Of a stretch of 64,000 nt of DNA, positions 46,706 through 58,009 are shown piece by piece. The stretch covers positions 54,381,001 to 54,445,000 of the forward strand of contig CM045731.1 in the NCBI GenBank assembly GCA_024760905.1. The letters are read 5' to 3'. Position 1 is the first letter of the stretch; every line of letters starts with the position of its first letter. The notes below the pieces were generated by a model. That model worked only from the letters and a program-made list of their open reading frames with translations. It ran no database searches and had not been told where the DNA came from. The DNA is from Plotosus lineatus (Eukaryota; Chordata; Actinopteri; Siluriformes; Plotosidae). A program made the position numbers and the translations under genes.

Positions 46706-48210
46706 GTGACTGTTGAGGACCAGGAAGTAGCAAAGATTAGTAAGGGTGAAGTGAAGAGGGCATTGAAGAGGATGAAAAATGGAAAGGCAGTTGGTCCTGA
46801 TGACATAGTGGTGGAGGTATGGAAGTGTCTAGGAGAGGTAGCAGTAAATTTTCTGACAAGAACATTCAACAAGGTCTTAGAGAGTGAGAGGATGCTGGAG
46901 GAATGGAGGAGAAGTGTGCTTGTGCCCATTTTTAAGAACAAGGGAGATGTGCAGAGTTGTAGCAACTACAGAGGGATAAAGTTGATGAGCCATATGTTGA
47001 AGTTATGGGAAAGAATAGTGGAAGCTAGACTATGGGCAGAGATAAGCATTTGTGAACCACACTTTGGTTTCATTCTAAGAAAGAGCACCACAGATGCAGT
47101 GTTTGCTTTGAGGATGTTAATAGAGAAGTACGGAGAAGGTCGGAAGGAGCTGCATTGTGCCTTTGTGGATCTGGAGAAAGCATATGACAGGGTGCCAAGA
47201 GAGGAACTGTGGTATTGCATGAGGAAGTCTGGAGTGGCAGAGAAGTGTGTTAGAGTGGTGCAGGACATGTATGAGAGATGTAAGACAGTGGTGAGGTGTG
47301 CTGTCGGTGACAGAAATGACAGAAAAGTTCAAGGTGGAGGTGGGACTGCATCAAGGGTCAGCTCTGAGCCCCTTCTTGTTTGCTATGGTGATGGACAGGC
47401 TGACAGACGAGGTTAGACAAGAATCTCCATGGACTATGATGTTTGCAGACGACATTGTGATCTGTAGTGAGAGCAGAGAACAAGTGCAGGAAAATCTAGA
47501 GAGGTGGAGGTATGCCCTGGAAAGGAGAGGAATGAAGGTTAGCCTCAGTAAAACAGAATACATGTGTGTGAACGACAAGGACCCAAGAGAAATGGTGAGG
47601 TTACAGGGAGAAGAGATAAAGAAGGAGGAGGATTTCAAGTACTTCGGCTCAACAATCCAGAGCAATGGAGAGTTTGGAAAAGAGGTGAAGTGTGCAGGCA
47701 GGTTGGAATGGTTGGAGAAAAGTGTCCGGTGTGATGTGTGATAGGAGGGTATCGGCAAGAATGAAAGGAAAAGTGTACAAGACGGTGATGAGGCCAGCGA
47801 TGTTGTATGGTTTAGAAACAGTGGCACTGAGGAAAAGACAGGAGGCAGAGCTGGAGGTAGCAGAGATGAAAATGTTGAGGTTCTCTTTGGGAGTAACGAG
47901 GATGGATAGGATCAGGAATGAGTACATCAGAGGGACAGCCCATGTAAGATGTTTTGGAGACAAAGTCAGAGAGGCTAGATTGAGATGGTTTGGACATGTA
48001 CAGAGGAGGGATAGTGAGTATATTGGCAGTAGGATGCTGAGGTTGGAACTACCAGGCAGAAGGCCTAGAGGAAGACCAAAGAGAAGATTTATGGATGTGG
48101 TGAAGGAGGACATGAAGGTAGTTGGAGTAAGAGTAGAAGATACAGAGGACAGGGTTGAGATGGAGGCGAATGGTTTGCTGTGGCGACCCCTGAAGGGCAA
48201 AGCCGAAAGG
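46706..48210 (+). pseudogene. RTE reverse transcriptase and C-terminal domain of copy D
   Basis: 46706-47416: [60 protein letters not shown] and [20 protein letters not shown], then a small insertion at CAVGD shifts frame. 47298-47741: [33 protein letters not shown], then a 6-base-type deletion. 47692-48210: VYKTVMRPAMLYGLETVALR, EARLRWFGHVQRRDSEYIGS and LELPGRRPRGRPKRRFMDVV, ending near GLLWRPLKG. All RT boxes are present; two shifts separate them. Confidence 0.8.
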
Positions 48211-48542
48211 AAAAGAAGAAGAAAAAGGAGGAGTGTAATATGATTCAGGACGAGATGTTAGGATGACGATGTTTATTCCCCGAGCAGTGAGTGGGTAAGA
48301 GCACACTGTTGCCTTCTGTTTGTGAAGAGGTGAATGTGTGTTAAAGTTGACTGTGAAAATTGAGGTCAATTTCATCTTCAGTAATGCACCTTTAGCACTT
48401 TAAACAACACTCCAGAGTTAAGAACAACTCCGGGGTTAATACACAAGCACACGGCCGGCGAAATTACCCATAATGCTCCATTTCACTTCTTATAAATGCT
48501 AATGATTGTCAAAAATATGACTTGGAGATAAATTTACATTTT

Positions 48543-48758
<216 letters not shown>

Positions 48759-49067
48759 CATGGTTAAAGATGTACCTCTTCTGGTAATTGTAGCATCTCT
48801 TACATTGTGGTCAACTTTTAGGGAAAAGAGCCCGATTTAAATATATCACATCAGCACAGTGAAGGAAGTTGAAACCTCTGGAATAAGTAAATGCATTTTT
48901 TTCTGCTGAAACTCTGATTTACATCACATTACCATGTTTAAATGCATTAAAGAAAAACATTTCAAGTAAAGTTCAATCCACCCAAAGCAAAACTGACAAA
49001 ACAGAGCAATTACACAGCTTCTACCACTGACCAGAAACAAGTACAGGATCAATCTAGGACTCTTTCC

Positions 49068-49070
<3 letters not shown>

Positions 49071-49130
<60 letters not shown>

Positions 49131-49132
49131 AC

Positions 49133-49178
<46 letters not shown>
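49071..49178 (+). repeat. Compound (TC)n(AC)n microsatellite
   Basis: About 17 TC units then about 36 AC units with one AACA interruption. Confidence 0.95.
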
Positions 49179-49179
<1 letters not shown>

Positions 49180-49552
49180 CACTTAAGTGTAAGTGCTACA
49201 GAAACTCGTCGGTCTGTTGAATTGCAAGTCCAATAACTGTTGAAAGCACACGGTGATTGCTTGGATCAATCAGAACTCAAATAAGTGGCATTGGGAGAAA
49301 GGTCAGTGGGACCTCAAACACAGAATTATGACTCAATCAACTAAATTTGTACTTCAGCAACACAGCCTTCCATCTGACATCGTTACTGCAAAGGTCACAG
49401 GAAGCAGGGATGACAGTTGAATATAATATCTGGATAAATATAAAAAGAAATAATAAGATGAACAAGCTGTACGAGTTTATGAATGGTTTCTTCATTTATT
49501 TATTTATTGACATCATCATTAGGAATGCATGCGAGACTCCTCATGCCTGAGG

Positions 49553-50155
49553 AGTGCAGTCTCAGCCCATCCCTACACACTTATTCCCCTCTGTGCCCCT
49601 TCTCACACCTCTACACCCCTTTTAGCCCCTCCATGTCCTGTCCATCCCTCTCAGAGCCTTCCAGCACAATGCACCCCTCTCAGCCCCTCCTTGCACCCTT
49701 GACCCCCTGAGCCCCTCCCACCACATATCTCAGTCCTCCTCTATTCCCGCTCAGCGCTTCTTTCACCCTCCATCCATCTTAGTCACTCCCAACACATCCG
49801 CACCCCGTGAAGTCCCTCCCTGCACCCATCAGCCTTTTCTCAGACGCTCCATCCCTCTCAGCCCTTCCAACATCCTTGCATTCCTCTAAGCCCTTCAGAC
49901 ACAATCCATCCCTCTCAGTCCCTCCCAAAACCCCTGAACCCTCTCTGCCCTTCACCTTACACCTCCATCCTTCTCAGACCACCCCAACTACACTCTCAGT
50001 CCCTACCCGCATCCCTCTCAACACCCCTGCACCCCTTTCACTCCCTTCCTGCACCCTCCATCCCTCTCAGCCCCTCCCAACACCCCTGCACCCCACCCAG
50101 TCCCTCCCTGAACCTTCTCAGCGCCTATATGCCCCCTCCATCCCATCAGTTAAAA
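49553..50155 (+). repeat. C/T-rich degenerate minisatellite
   Basis: About 600 nt of loosely repeated CCATCCCTCTCAGCCCCTCC and CACCCCTGCACCCC blocks with spacing of roughly 25-50 nt. The 132-codon proline/serine-rich open frame across it is a by-product of the repeat. Confidence 0.75.
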
Positions 50156-50313
50156 GGTTTTCATTCATATTTCATCAACACACACTCCCGTCTGAACCAT
50201 GTTAATTATTCATATTGTATTCTGAACAGTATTAGCACGTTGTGTACTGTATACCTGACATGTAATTTCCTGACACATATCAAATTAACAAGCAACTTTA
50301 TTATGAGAGAACA

Positions 50314-50315
<2 letters not shown>

Positions 50316-50393
<78 letters not shown>
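50316..50393 (+). repeat. (TA)n microsatellite
   Basis: About 38 TA units. Confidence 0.97.
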
Positions 50394-50394
<1 letters not shown>

Positions 50395-50473
50395 TGTATC
50401 TGGATTTACATTTTATAGCTAGGATTAACATTAAAAACATTCAAACCATGCTGCCTTGTTATAATGTACTTAC

Positions 50474-50524
50474 GTCGTAGCACCCAAAACACTTGTTTCC
50501 TCCGTAACCTCTCTTGCAATGCAC
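50474..50524 (-). other. Candidate orphan exon, EGF-like cysteine spacing
   Basis: On the minus strand TTGCAAGCAG|GTG...GAC|GTAAGTAC brackets 51 nt encoding VHCKRGYGGNKCFGCYD in phase 0 at both ends. The donor is near consensus and the C-x(2)-GYGG-x(2)-C-x(2)-C pattern recalls EGF or laminin-EGF loops. It does not look like a signal peptide, so it is unlikely to be the missing ghrhr exon 1. It may be chance. Confidence 0.3.
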
Positions 50525-51859
50525 CTGCTTGCACATGCAAATTAATACTCTTATTTCAGTGAATGAGTGCCTCGGTGTATTGCACAAACCAATTTTCATT
50601 ATCCCCTGAAATGCACTTGGGTATTTTTTCACTCTTTTCTCATGGGCAGGTGATGAAAGACACGTCCGGCGAGCACAGGCATCCAAAATACATCAGATGC
50701 CCAAGCATGAAGAATGAAAAGGCTGAGGTCACTCAAAATGTAAAGCAATACCACTAATCATGGCACATAATGGAGAGAAAATTGAAAGAAGTGATGGGAC
50801 AGGGAGGAAGAGAGTAATCAAAAATGCTGGACGAACATATCAAATGAAAAGAAAATTAAATAAATAAATAACAAATAGCATTCACGAATCTGTCACAGCT
50901 GCCCATCATGCTTGCAGAGACATCTGCACATAATGAGATATTTATTCCTCTTTTACATCATGGAAACAAGCTCCATTAAGTGACCCTTATATCCTGGAAA
51001 CGGTCAGCAGGATCATGTCACTGACTAAAGCTTCAGTTCTCATTCAGAATCTTGTTCCCTGTAGAGTTGTCAGGGCAATAAAGCACTCGTATGTCTAAAC
51101 CAACCAAAAAAAAAAAGCCCAAATGGACATCCTAATGTTCATGCTCTTCAGTGATAGATGAACTCAATCATGTCCTATTGCAATTGCATTTGAAAAATCG
51201 TTTTGGGTTAGAACAGAGCTCCGTCTGTGCATGTTTTGATCAGCAGGACTCATGAATGGGAGGACCAAACCATTTGCCATTTTAGCATCGCCCATAGAAA
51301 TGATTGATCACTGCTCTATCAGAGGCAGATCACAAGTGTAAGTTCAGGTTGATCCCATAACTATCCACAGCTGGGAGCCCATGGAAACTAAGTAAGCTTC
51401 GCAGTCATGGATGGAAGTAATGGAATGGCTGGACATTCCATTACCTGTTGCTTAGCCAGCATCTGTGCGCTCGTGCAAAATGGGTGGATGGCGCTTTACT
51501 TTCAAGTGTGTTGGCTGCCCCTGAATGGCTATGCACAGCATTTCATAAAGATGTGAGTGGCAGCATCACATGTGTCACAAACAGGGCATTTGCCTACATG
51601 CTGCCTTGGCTGGTGGAAGTCGAACGAGATGAGGAGGCTGTACTGGGAATTTGCTACGATTAAAGTGGGGGTAAATTAAAGTAAAATACTATGTATCTAT
51701 TACATGCTCTAAAATATGCTTCTTAAACACATTATATAGACACTCTTACTCATTAATACAGTATTAATGTCGTAAAATATAGTAAAGATTAATAAAAACC
51801 TTTTAATTTTGTACTGTGATCTTTTTTATAAAAATATATAAACATTATACAGCATATTT

Positions 51860-51860
<1 letters not shown>
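50525..51860. other. Region without recognised elements
   Basis: About 1.3 kb. A 71-codon open frame at 51448-51663 (KWVDGALLSSVLAAPEWLC start) is not recognised. No RNA gene or repeat family was identified. Confidence 0.4.
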
Positions 51861-51894
<34 letters not shown>

Positions 51895-51913
51895 CTCTTT
51901 CTCTCTCTCTCTC

Positions 51914-51974
<61 letters not shown>
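51861..51974 (+). repeat. (CTAT)n(CT)n(AT)n compound microsatellite
   Basis: About 8 CTAT units, about 10 CT units, then about 29 AT units. Confidence 0.95.
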
Positions 51975-51979
<5 letters not shown>

Positions 51980-52027
51980 CATACACACACAGTATGTATA
52001 TGTTTTCATTTTGTATGTATAATATAT

Positions 52028-52140
52028 TATCCAATTAAGCTCTATGATGCCACTCAAACACCGGCTAAGCGCCATCTCTTCTGAAGAAATAAGACTTTCT
52101 CCTGAAGAAACGACAGTTTCCTCTGAAATGCCTGAACTTG
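52028..52140 (-). repeat. Inverted repeat arm 1
   Basis: Reverse complement reads CATTTCAGAGGAAACTGTCG, TTCAGGAGAAAGTCTTATTT, CTTCAGAAGAGA and GTTTGAGTGGCATCATAGAG. It pairs with 52705-52845. Both arms translate to EETV-SSGESLI-SEE and LSGIIELNW. No family known to me. Confidence 0.7.
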
Positions 52141-52704
52141 AATTAAGTAATCTCATTTACCCCCTATAAACACAAACTGCACGCTCACCTCAATTAAAGC
52201 GCGCTTCTTAAGTCCTTCCCCTTTGAATGTGAGGCATTTGTTTCAGGTGACACATGGAGCTTGATCTTGCACACTTAAAAGATCAGAAGTCCAGATAAGC
52301 CGCACTTCGTCTCACAAGCTTCGTTTGTCACCTGCAAAAACGTGTGAGTTAATTCTGTAGTGCAGAGATTAGCATGCTTGTGTTTATTGAGAGTAGATGA
52401 GAATGAAATTCAGGTTTGAGCCACGAAGCAGCTCAGCCATGCCCCTCAGCCGGAGCGGACAGTTAGAGTTCGAGAATACAGCCGTCAAAATCAAGTCCCC
52501 CCCCAAAACACAGACCATAACAAAAAAAAAACATAAAAGAACATGAAATGTAATAAATTGGATAAACAAAACAAAACGATAAACATGCTACACTACAGTA
52601 CATAAAATCACACTCACAAACATTCTAAACATGAATTTAGGTACTATACTGGAATAATGATTGAAAAAGACTTTAATACTAAAGTGCTTTCAGATGATTA
52701 TTTC

Positions 52705-52845
52705 TCTTCAGGCACTTCAGAGGAAACTGTCATTTCATCAGGAGAAAGTCTTATTTATTCAGAAGAGACATCCAACGTCATTAGCTTAGCCAGAGAAGAC
52801 GCACAGCGTTTGAGTGGCATCATAGAGCTTAACTGGTAATTAAAA
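52705..52845 (+). repeat. Inverted repeat arm 2
   Basis: CACTTCAGAGGAAACTGTCA, TCAGGAGAAAGTCTTATTTA, TTCAGAAGAGACATCC and GTTTGAGTGGCATCATAGAG. About 30 nt longer than arm 1 in the middle. It lies in a 60-codon open frame (52657-52839). Confidence 0.7.
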
Positions 52846-52904
52846 CACACTTACAAAAGAGGCTCATTGAAAACTTGTGCGCGAATGAGTAAAAAGGGGC
52901 ATTA

Positions 52905-53031
52905 CATCATCTCAATCAATAAGCAGGAAAGAGGACAGCCATTGGCTGAAATTGAGTGATGTGTCAGTTGCTTGGCAGTCCGCGAATACTCAAACCGTGA
53001 ATGCAAAACAGCGAATAGTCAAGGGCCTACT
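52905..53031 (+). mobile_element. Possible Tigger-type right end
   Basis: GTCCGCGAATACTCAAACCG, TGAATGCAAAACAGCGAATA and GTCAAGGGCCTACTGTA fit the GCGAAT...CTGTA right end of pogo/Tigger MITEs. The left end is not assigned; the inverted arms at 52028 and 52705 may belong to the same element. Confidence 0.4.
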
Positions 53032-53231
53032 GTACTTCAACCTAGCTGTGAGGTGGATGTGCTAACCAATACACCACTGTGTGGGAACTAATCTCATATG
53101 TTAAAGTTTGAAGTATTCCGTGAAGATAGATGCATGCTTCTGGTTCACATGATTCTAGATTGAATGAAGCCGATAGGGATAACCAACACAGGACTCATGA
53201 ACTGGAAAAAAATTGGGTTTTCGAAGCATGA

Positions 53232-53780
53232 ATGCAGCCATTTTCATTGAAGGTCATGTGGAAATGGGCTAAAATTAATCTAAGGATTGTATTTGGTGAC
53301 ACCATATCTTGTTACTTGTTGCAATATGGTTGGAAAAGCTGTGGGCCAGTGGCAGCCCTTGTGCTAGAGTTTTTGCAACAGAACTTACAGATTATTGCTG
53401 CTCTCTTGGCACAGTTTAACAACAAGTTGTTCTGTTTGGTCAAGTTAAAAAGGCAAGATGAGAGAGTCCATGAACAGATAAAAATCCAGTTTCAAGCAAT
53501 CATTGTGAACTCCTTTGTGGCTGCATGAGAGAAGGAACAAGGACTCTTTGATGAATTGAAAGCAAATGAGGCTGTACAAGTACTCGAGCAGTTCACCGAG
53601 AGACCAACTCATTTGGTCACAATAGAGAGGAGAAAAGTAAGTCAGAACATCAAGTGGGCAATGTACTCTGAAATCAGATCCCACAGTCTGGAGAGCCAAA
53701 GGGATCGGAGAGGCACAGCAAAGAGCTTCGGAGAGAAGTGTCCCACCATCGACACACAAATTGCACCCAATCCATAATTA
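53232..53780 (+). pseudogene. Unidentified coding-like segment 1
   Basis: Open frame 53232-53528 (VMWKWAKINLRIVFGDTISC, FLQQNLQIIAALLAQFNNKL, RQDERVHEQIKIQFQAIIVN) ends in TGA. It continues in the same direction as EKEQGLFDELKANEAVQVLE and FTERPTHLVTIERRKVSQNI to 53777. The amphipathic, charged composition looks like former protein sequence without introns. Not recognised; a degraded retrocopy or transposon ORF is possible. Confidence 0.35.
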
Positions 53781-53824
53781 AGGTCAAGAGAAATCTGTAG
53801 CTGTTACTGGTATCTGTCACATCC

Positions 53825-54128
53825 TGTACCACTTTATCTTGGTCACAAAGAGGCTTGAGTCCATCCTAGCCAACTCTGGGTGAAGGCGGGCAGGATACAC
53901 CGTAAACAGCTTTCTAGTCAATTACAGGGAAACACACAGAACCTAGGGGCAATTCTGAAACAATCAATTAGCCTAATGTATATATCTTTGAACTATAGGA
54001 GGAAACCCAGGAAAGCATGGTGACCACATACAAACCCCCACACAGAAACACCCTCACCAATTCCCGGACTCAAACTCAGAACCTCCTTGCTGTGAGGTGG
54101 ACAGGTTAACCGCTACACCGTCGTCCTG
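53825..54128 (-). mobile_element. SINE-B copy, full length but diverged
   Basis: Minus-oriented: CAAAGAGGCTTGAGTCCATC, GGATACACCGTAAACAGCTT, CAATTAGCCTAATGTATATA, TAGGAGGAAACCCAGGAAAG, CCCGGACTCAAACTCAGAAC, CTTGCTGTGAGGTGGACAGG and head GGTTAACCGCTACACCGTCG. Confidence 0.75.
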
Positions 54129-54164
54129 CACACAACCACATCAATCAACTCGGCTCATCTTATT

Positions 54165-54251
54165 TGCTGAGGGTTGTGCGGGAGGCTGGAGAATATCTTG
54201 GAAAACACTGAGCGAAGGCAGTGGAACAGCTCACCAGACCATTGCAGGGCC

Positions 54252-54294
<43 letters not shown>

Positions 54295-54425
54295 CTAGAG
54301 GAAATTTGGAACGGTCAGTTAGCCTAATGTGTATGTCTTTGGACTGGAGAAGGAAACTGGAAGAATATGGAGGAAACCCATGCAAGTCAAGAACATGCAA
54401 ACTCCATACAGATACATACTGTGGG
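54165..54425 (-). mobile_element. SINE-B copy with (CA)n
   Basis: Minus-oriented: GGGAGGCTGGAGAATATCTT, AACAGCTCACCAGACCATTG, (AC)24 at 54246-54293, GGTCAGTTAGCCTAATGTGT, GGAGGAAACCCATGCAAGTC. Head truncated. Confidence 0.75.
54246..54293 (+). repeat. (AC)n microsatellite within SINE-B
   Basis: About 24 units at the same SINE position as the array at 31788. Confidence 0.95.
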
Positions 54426-54564
54426 GCAAATGTAAAGCAATTACACCTCCGTGTTGCTACTTGTATCTTATACAGGTATATTCAGTAGAAATCTGCATAG
54501 ACTGTAATCTCTGGATCGGACAGTTTTTTACTGTTCCACATTTCACCAGGTAACAAAGACAAGT

Positions 54565-55075
54565 GTTACAATGCTGTCCAATATGGCCTGACTGATATTT
54601 CCAGTCCCCAAGAAAGGATGGATGTGGTGCATGTCATTCGGAAAAATGACCCTGTAGTGCTGGAGAACACATTAAATCTTGAAGAAAAATCTAAACAGAT
54701 CTGGGACATGGCTCCAGATTGATGCTCAGATCTGACAAGGTCTTCACTAAGAATATGAAATTTCCTGACGTGTAAGACAGTGTCTATAAAGATGAACTAG
54801 AGACAGTGATTGGTGGACAAGAAAAAGATACTCGAGATCCATTCTTGAACTTCAGTGTCTTATTTAAAAACATGGCCTTGCAGCAGGATGACAGCAGCAT
54901 CAGGGTGAATTCAGGTCCAATCACCGACGTAAAAATGCCTTTCGGAGACGGTGCTTCATCATGGGCCAGGAGTTTGAACCCACTGTGAATGAATCTGTCA
55001 TTTCAATCCACCCAACTGACCCTATTATCGATGTCTTTGCTCCTCTGAGAAACGGAGCGGCGCCAGTTTTATGAA
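54565..55075 (+). pseudogene. Unidentified coding-like segment 2
   Basis: Readable pieces in shifting frames: CYNAVQYGLTDISSPQERMD, VVHVIRKNDPVVLENTLNLE, SKQIWDMAPD then stop, CSDLTR/TKNMKFPDV, KDELETVIGGQEKDTRDPFL and NFSVLFKNMALQQDDSSIRV. It lies 0.8 kb past segment 1 in the same orientation, so both may belong to one old retrocopy or element interrupted by the SINEs at 53825-54425. No family recognised. Confidence 0.35.
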
Positions 55076-55084
55076 AAGGGATGT

Positions 55085-55590
55085 TTCTTTGAACCACAAT
55101 TGATTCGGGTTGGTTTTGTTTTGTAAAATCCCAGGAAAACAAGCAATATCAGAAAATGGCAGTCTGACACAACCGGTTAGCTGAAACCTGACAAATGTCA
55201 ACACGTACTTGTTTTGACATGTTTCTTCATTTATAAGTGAGAATATGCTGAACAGAAAGTAAATAACTCGACTCAAACGCCACTGAGCTGCATTTCATTG
55301 ACTGAGAACAGGTCCAAGGCAAAACAAACAAACATACAAACAAATAAACAACAAAAAAAAACAAGTAGAAACTGAAAAGGGAAGTGTCTGAACAACCCAC
55401 CCCAGGCTAGTCATTGATTCTAAAGATCTGGCAACCCCATACTGAAAGATCTTTATTTAACATTATTTTCATTAGTCTGGAAATTGAGGGGTGTAACTGC
55501 AGGAATATAAAAATAAATGATGTAAAGTTAAAGAGTCGGAGTAAAGAGTATCATTTAAAAATGTATACATTTTATATATATAAAAAATAT
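55085..55590. other. Region without recognised elements
   Basis: About 500 nt, AT-rich; nothing recognised. Confidence 0.4.
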
Positions 55591-55810
55591 ATTGTAATGG
55601 GCCTGGGTTTGATTCCAGGGATCGGGCATTTCCGTGTGGAGTCTGTATGTTCTCCTCAGGCATGCATGAAACATGCACAGTAGGCTGTTCAAAATTGCCC
55701 CTAGGTGTGAGAATGACTGCATGTATGTTGGCTCTGCGATGGTCTGGTGAGCTGTTCATGGTTTACTCCGCCTGTTCCTAGTGTTGGCTGCAATCTAGAT
55801 CAGTTCTCGC
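55591..55810 (+). mobile_element. SINE-B copy, diverged
   Basis: GGGCCTGGGTTTGATTCCAG, TGTATGTTCTCCTCAGGCAT, CATGCACAGTAGGCTGTTCA, GATGGTCTGGTGAGCTGTTC, GTTTACTCCGCCTGTTCC. Head and end truncated. Confidence 0.65.
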
Positions 55811-56660
55811 ATGCTGCGAGAAGGTCACATATTCTCATTTTGCTTGAAAATTATCATTTTTAATCTTTTAAGTCAATGTAGACTTATTTAAGCTGGAAAA
55901 TATTTCTTTACATGTGGAGTCGCAAAACATCTTGATGTGAATTTTAAAATTTGCAAAAAAAAAATTGTTTTAAATCGTGAAACAAAAAAGGTTTTCTATT
56001 CCACCCCCAAAAACCACTTTTCTATCACATCTTACTTTTCCAAAGCTCAACCTCAGGAACAAGTCTCATAGACGCTGCACATAATATTTCGTGTAATCCT
56101 GCTAACAAACACATGCTAACAAAATCAATAGCTTCCTTTGCGGAGGAAATAAATCATTCCACACACAGAGACGTAGCACAGTCAAACTAATGATCTGGAT
56201 CTTAAATTACGTACGGAACTGCTGATAAGCATTGCATTTGAAGTGCTAATTTTTAATGTTACCCAATTGGCTGTTGCATGTTTCATTTCATGCTGAGTTC
56301 GTCTGTACCAAAACATCAAAGCTAACAGCTATGCAAAGAGCTACAGACTGAATAAGACAGTAAGATCCGCTTTTCTTTTTCTCTCTGTTATTATCTGTGT
56401 GGGTGAACGTCTCCTTTCTGTGCCAGTGCCTGTTTTCTTTTTCCTTTTTTAAGAAGATAATGCCAGTTAATACATCTTCTCAAAGCTTTACTCCTGATGA
56501 TTTAAGTGAATGAAGAAAAGTGCAACTGAGAGCAGATAAAATGGAAAATGATAGCAGAGAGCCGGGGATGAAAAACAAGCTGCAGCCACCTAGTCATGTA
56601 ACTTCTCGAGATTGATAGGTTATTTAAAAAGAGAGTGAGAGGGTGTGTGTGAGAGAGATA
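55811..56660. other. Region without recognised elements
   Basis: About 850 nt; no gene, RNA or repeat family recognised. Confidence 0.4.
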
Positions 56661-56662
56661 TA

Positions 56663-57230
56663 CAGGGATCCCTCACTTTCCGTGGTTAATTTGGACCAAG
56701 ACCCCCCCGCCACCACTGAATTCCGTGAAATAGGATCAACACCCCCCCCCCTGACGTACATGTATATGTCTATATAATCTCAATAAATACAATCAATGCT
56801 ATAAATGCTTTTAATAACAATTAAACATTAAAAAATAATGCATAAGATGTAAATAACATATAAATACACACATACAGATGGTATTGCACGAGAAGAAGAC
56901 ACACATACAGACGCGCGCGTGCACACGCACATGCAGATGCACATGCACGCACTCAGATTCGCACCTCACAAAAATGTAAGTAGTTTTAATGGGAGGTTTT
57001 GGGTTGTTTTTTGTTTTGTGTTTGTTGATGGGTTGGTCGGGGGAGGGGGTTTGTTTTTGGGTTTTTTTTTGCATAATTGGCCTTGTTTTGGGGGCATTTT
57101 GCTTAACTTCCCCCCTATTCTTCCTTAATTTCCTTATTTTTTTAATTCGATGAATATTTAAAAAAAAAAAAAAAAAAAACGTGATGTACTGAAGCCATGA
57201 ATTGAAGCACAAAGTAGCAAGGGATCCCGA
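56663..57230. mobile_element. Tigger/pogo-type MITE
   Basis: Left end CAGGGATCCCTCACTTTCCG preceded by TA; right end GCACAAAGTAGCAAGGGATC then CCGATA. GGGATCCCT/AGGGATCCC inverted termini and the GTGAAATAGGATCAA motif are typical of Tigger MITEs. The interior is non-coding with T-rich and A-rich runs (57153-57179). Confidence 0.6.
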
Positions 57231-57349
57231 TACATACATGGGATTAGGGGACCATCTAACAATTCTCAAGAGATTCTCATCCTGTTCAATTTCCACAACA
57301 CTGAATATAATTATAAATGTTTAAAAACTATAAATATATATTCAACTAT

Positions 57350-57985
57350 TCATTGGCAACCTGTTGTGTATTGTTCGTCCTTCGAGGTCAAAGATGACCA
57401 TGACTTCAGATCAGATCGATGAAGGGTGAAGTCATGACTTGCGCTTGACTTGGAATTAAGTGAGGGAGAGTTCCGCAGATCATCAGACTCACTCTCTCGT
57501 CCTAGTCTATCTGAGTCCAATGGCATGACATAGTCGAGATGGCTGGAGATAGGTCAGGATACAGTGGATGGTCAGCAGTGTCCTGTGTGTCTGACTGTGC
57601 TCCGGTTGCGCTCCATGATGCTTTGCTGGGTCCGCCTTCTTGTCCACTGAACCAATTTGGTGGTTTCTTCTACACAATCAGCCCGTCCCAGTCTTCGCAC
57701 GTGTAGGTAGACTCTTATCGACTATCTTGTGGCATGCACACATTACAGTGGAAACACATGGTGGATGGGACGCCAAACCCCATCACAGGTCTAAAAGACC
57801 TACCCACTGCCCAACCTGTTGTTATAGAGGTGAAATGTATCACGATAAAGAATGTTCAATCTCAGGTTTATCAGGCTAGTCTTAGACATACTAGTACACT
57901 ACACGCATGTATTCGGAATATGCAGAAGTGGTCATCATCTTACCAGAGACTGGTTACACTTGACAACAGACTGCAGGATTGAGAA
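57350..57985. other. Unassigned, possibly repetitive segment
   Basis: Contains GTTCGTCCTTCGAGGTCAAA and GATGACCATGACTTCAGATC, which read like an interspersed repeat. Short open frames only. Family not determined. Confidence 0.3.
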
Positions 57986-58009
57986 AAACATTTTTGAGTC
58001 ATGTTGTTA

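Larger units (their letters stand above)
45168..48229 (+). mobile_element. RTE-type LINE copy D, full length with 18-bp TSD
   Basis: 3062 bp from ATGCAGCCGTGAGG to GGAAAAGAAGAAGAAAAAGG-type tail, flanked by the perfect 18-bp duplication GGAGTGTAATATGATTCA (45150-45167 and 48230-48247). Order: 5' UTR, AP endonuclease, linker, RT, C-terminal WFGHVQRR domain, short 3' UTR. It has several frame changes and an endonuclease deletion (ILCVQE lost near 45544), so it is inactive now. The intact duplication suggests a fairly recent insertion. Confidence 0.93.

Noticed and set aside
52384..52569. Hydrophobic minus-strand frame as missing ghrhr signal-peptide exon
   Set aside because: It begins at a TTG rather than ATG, its hydrophobic run comes from oligo-T sequence, and no suitable phase-0 donor follows.
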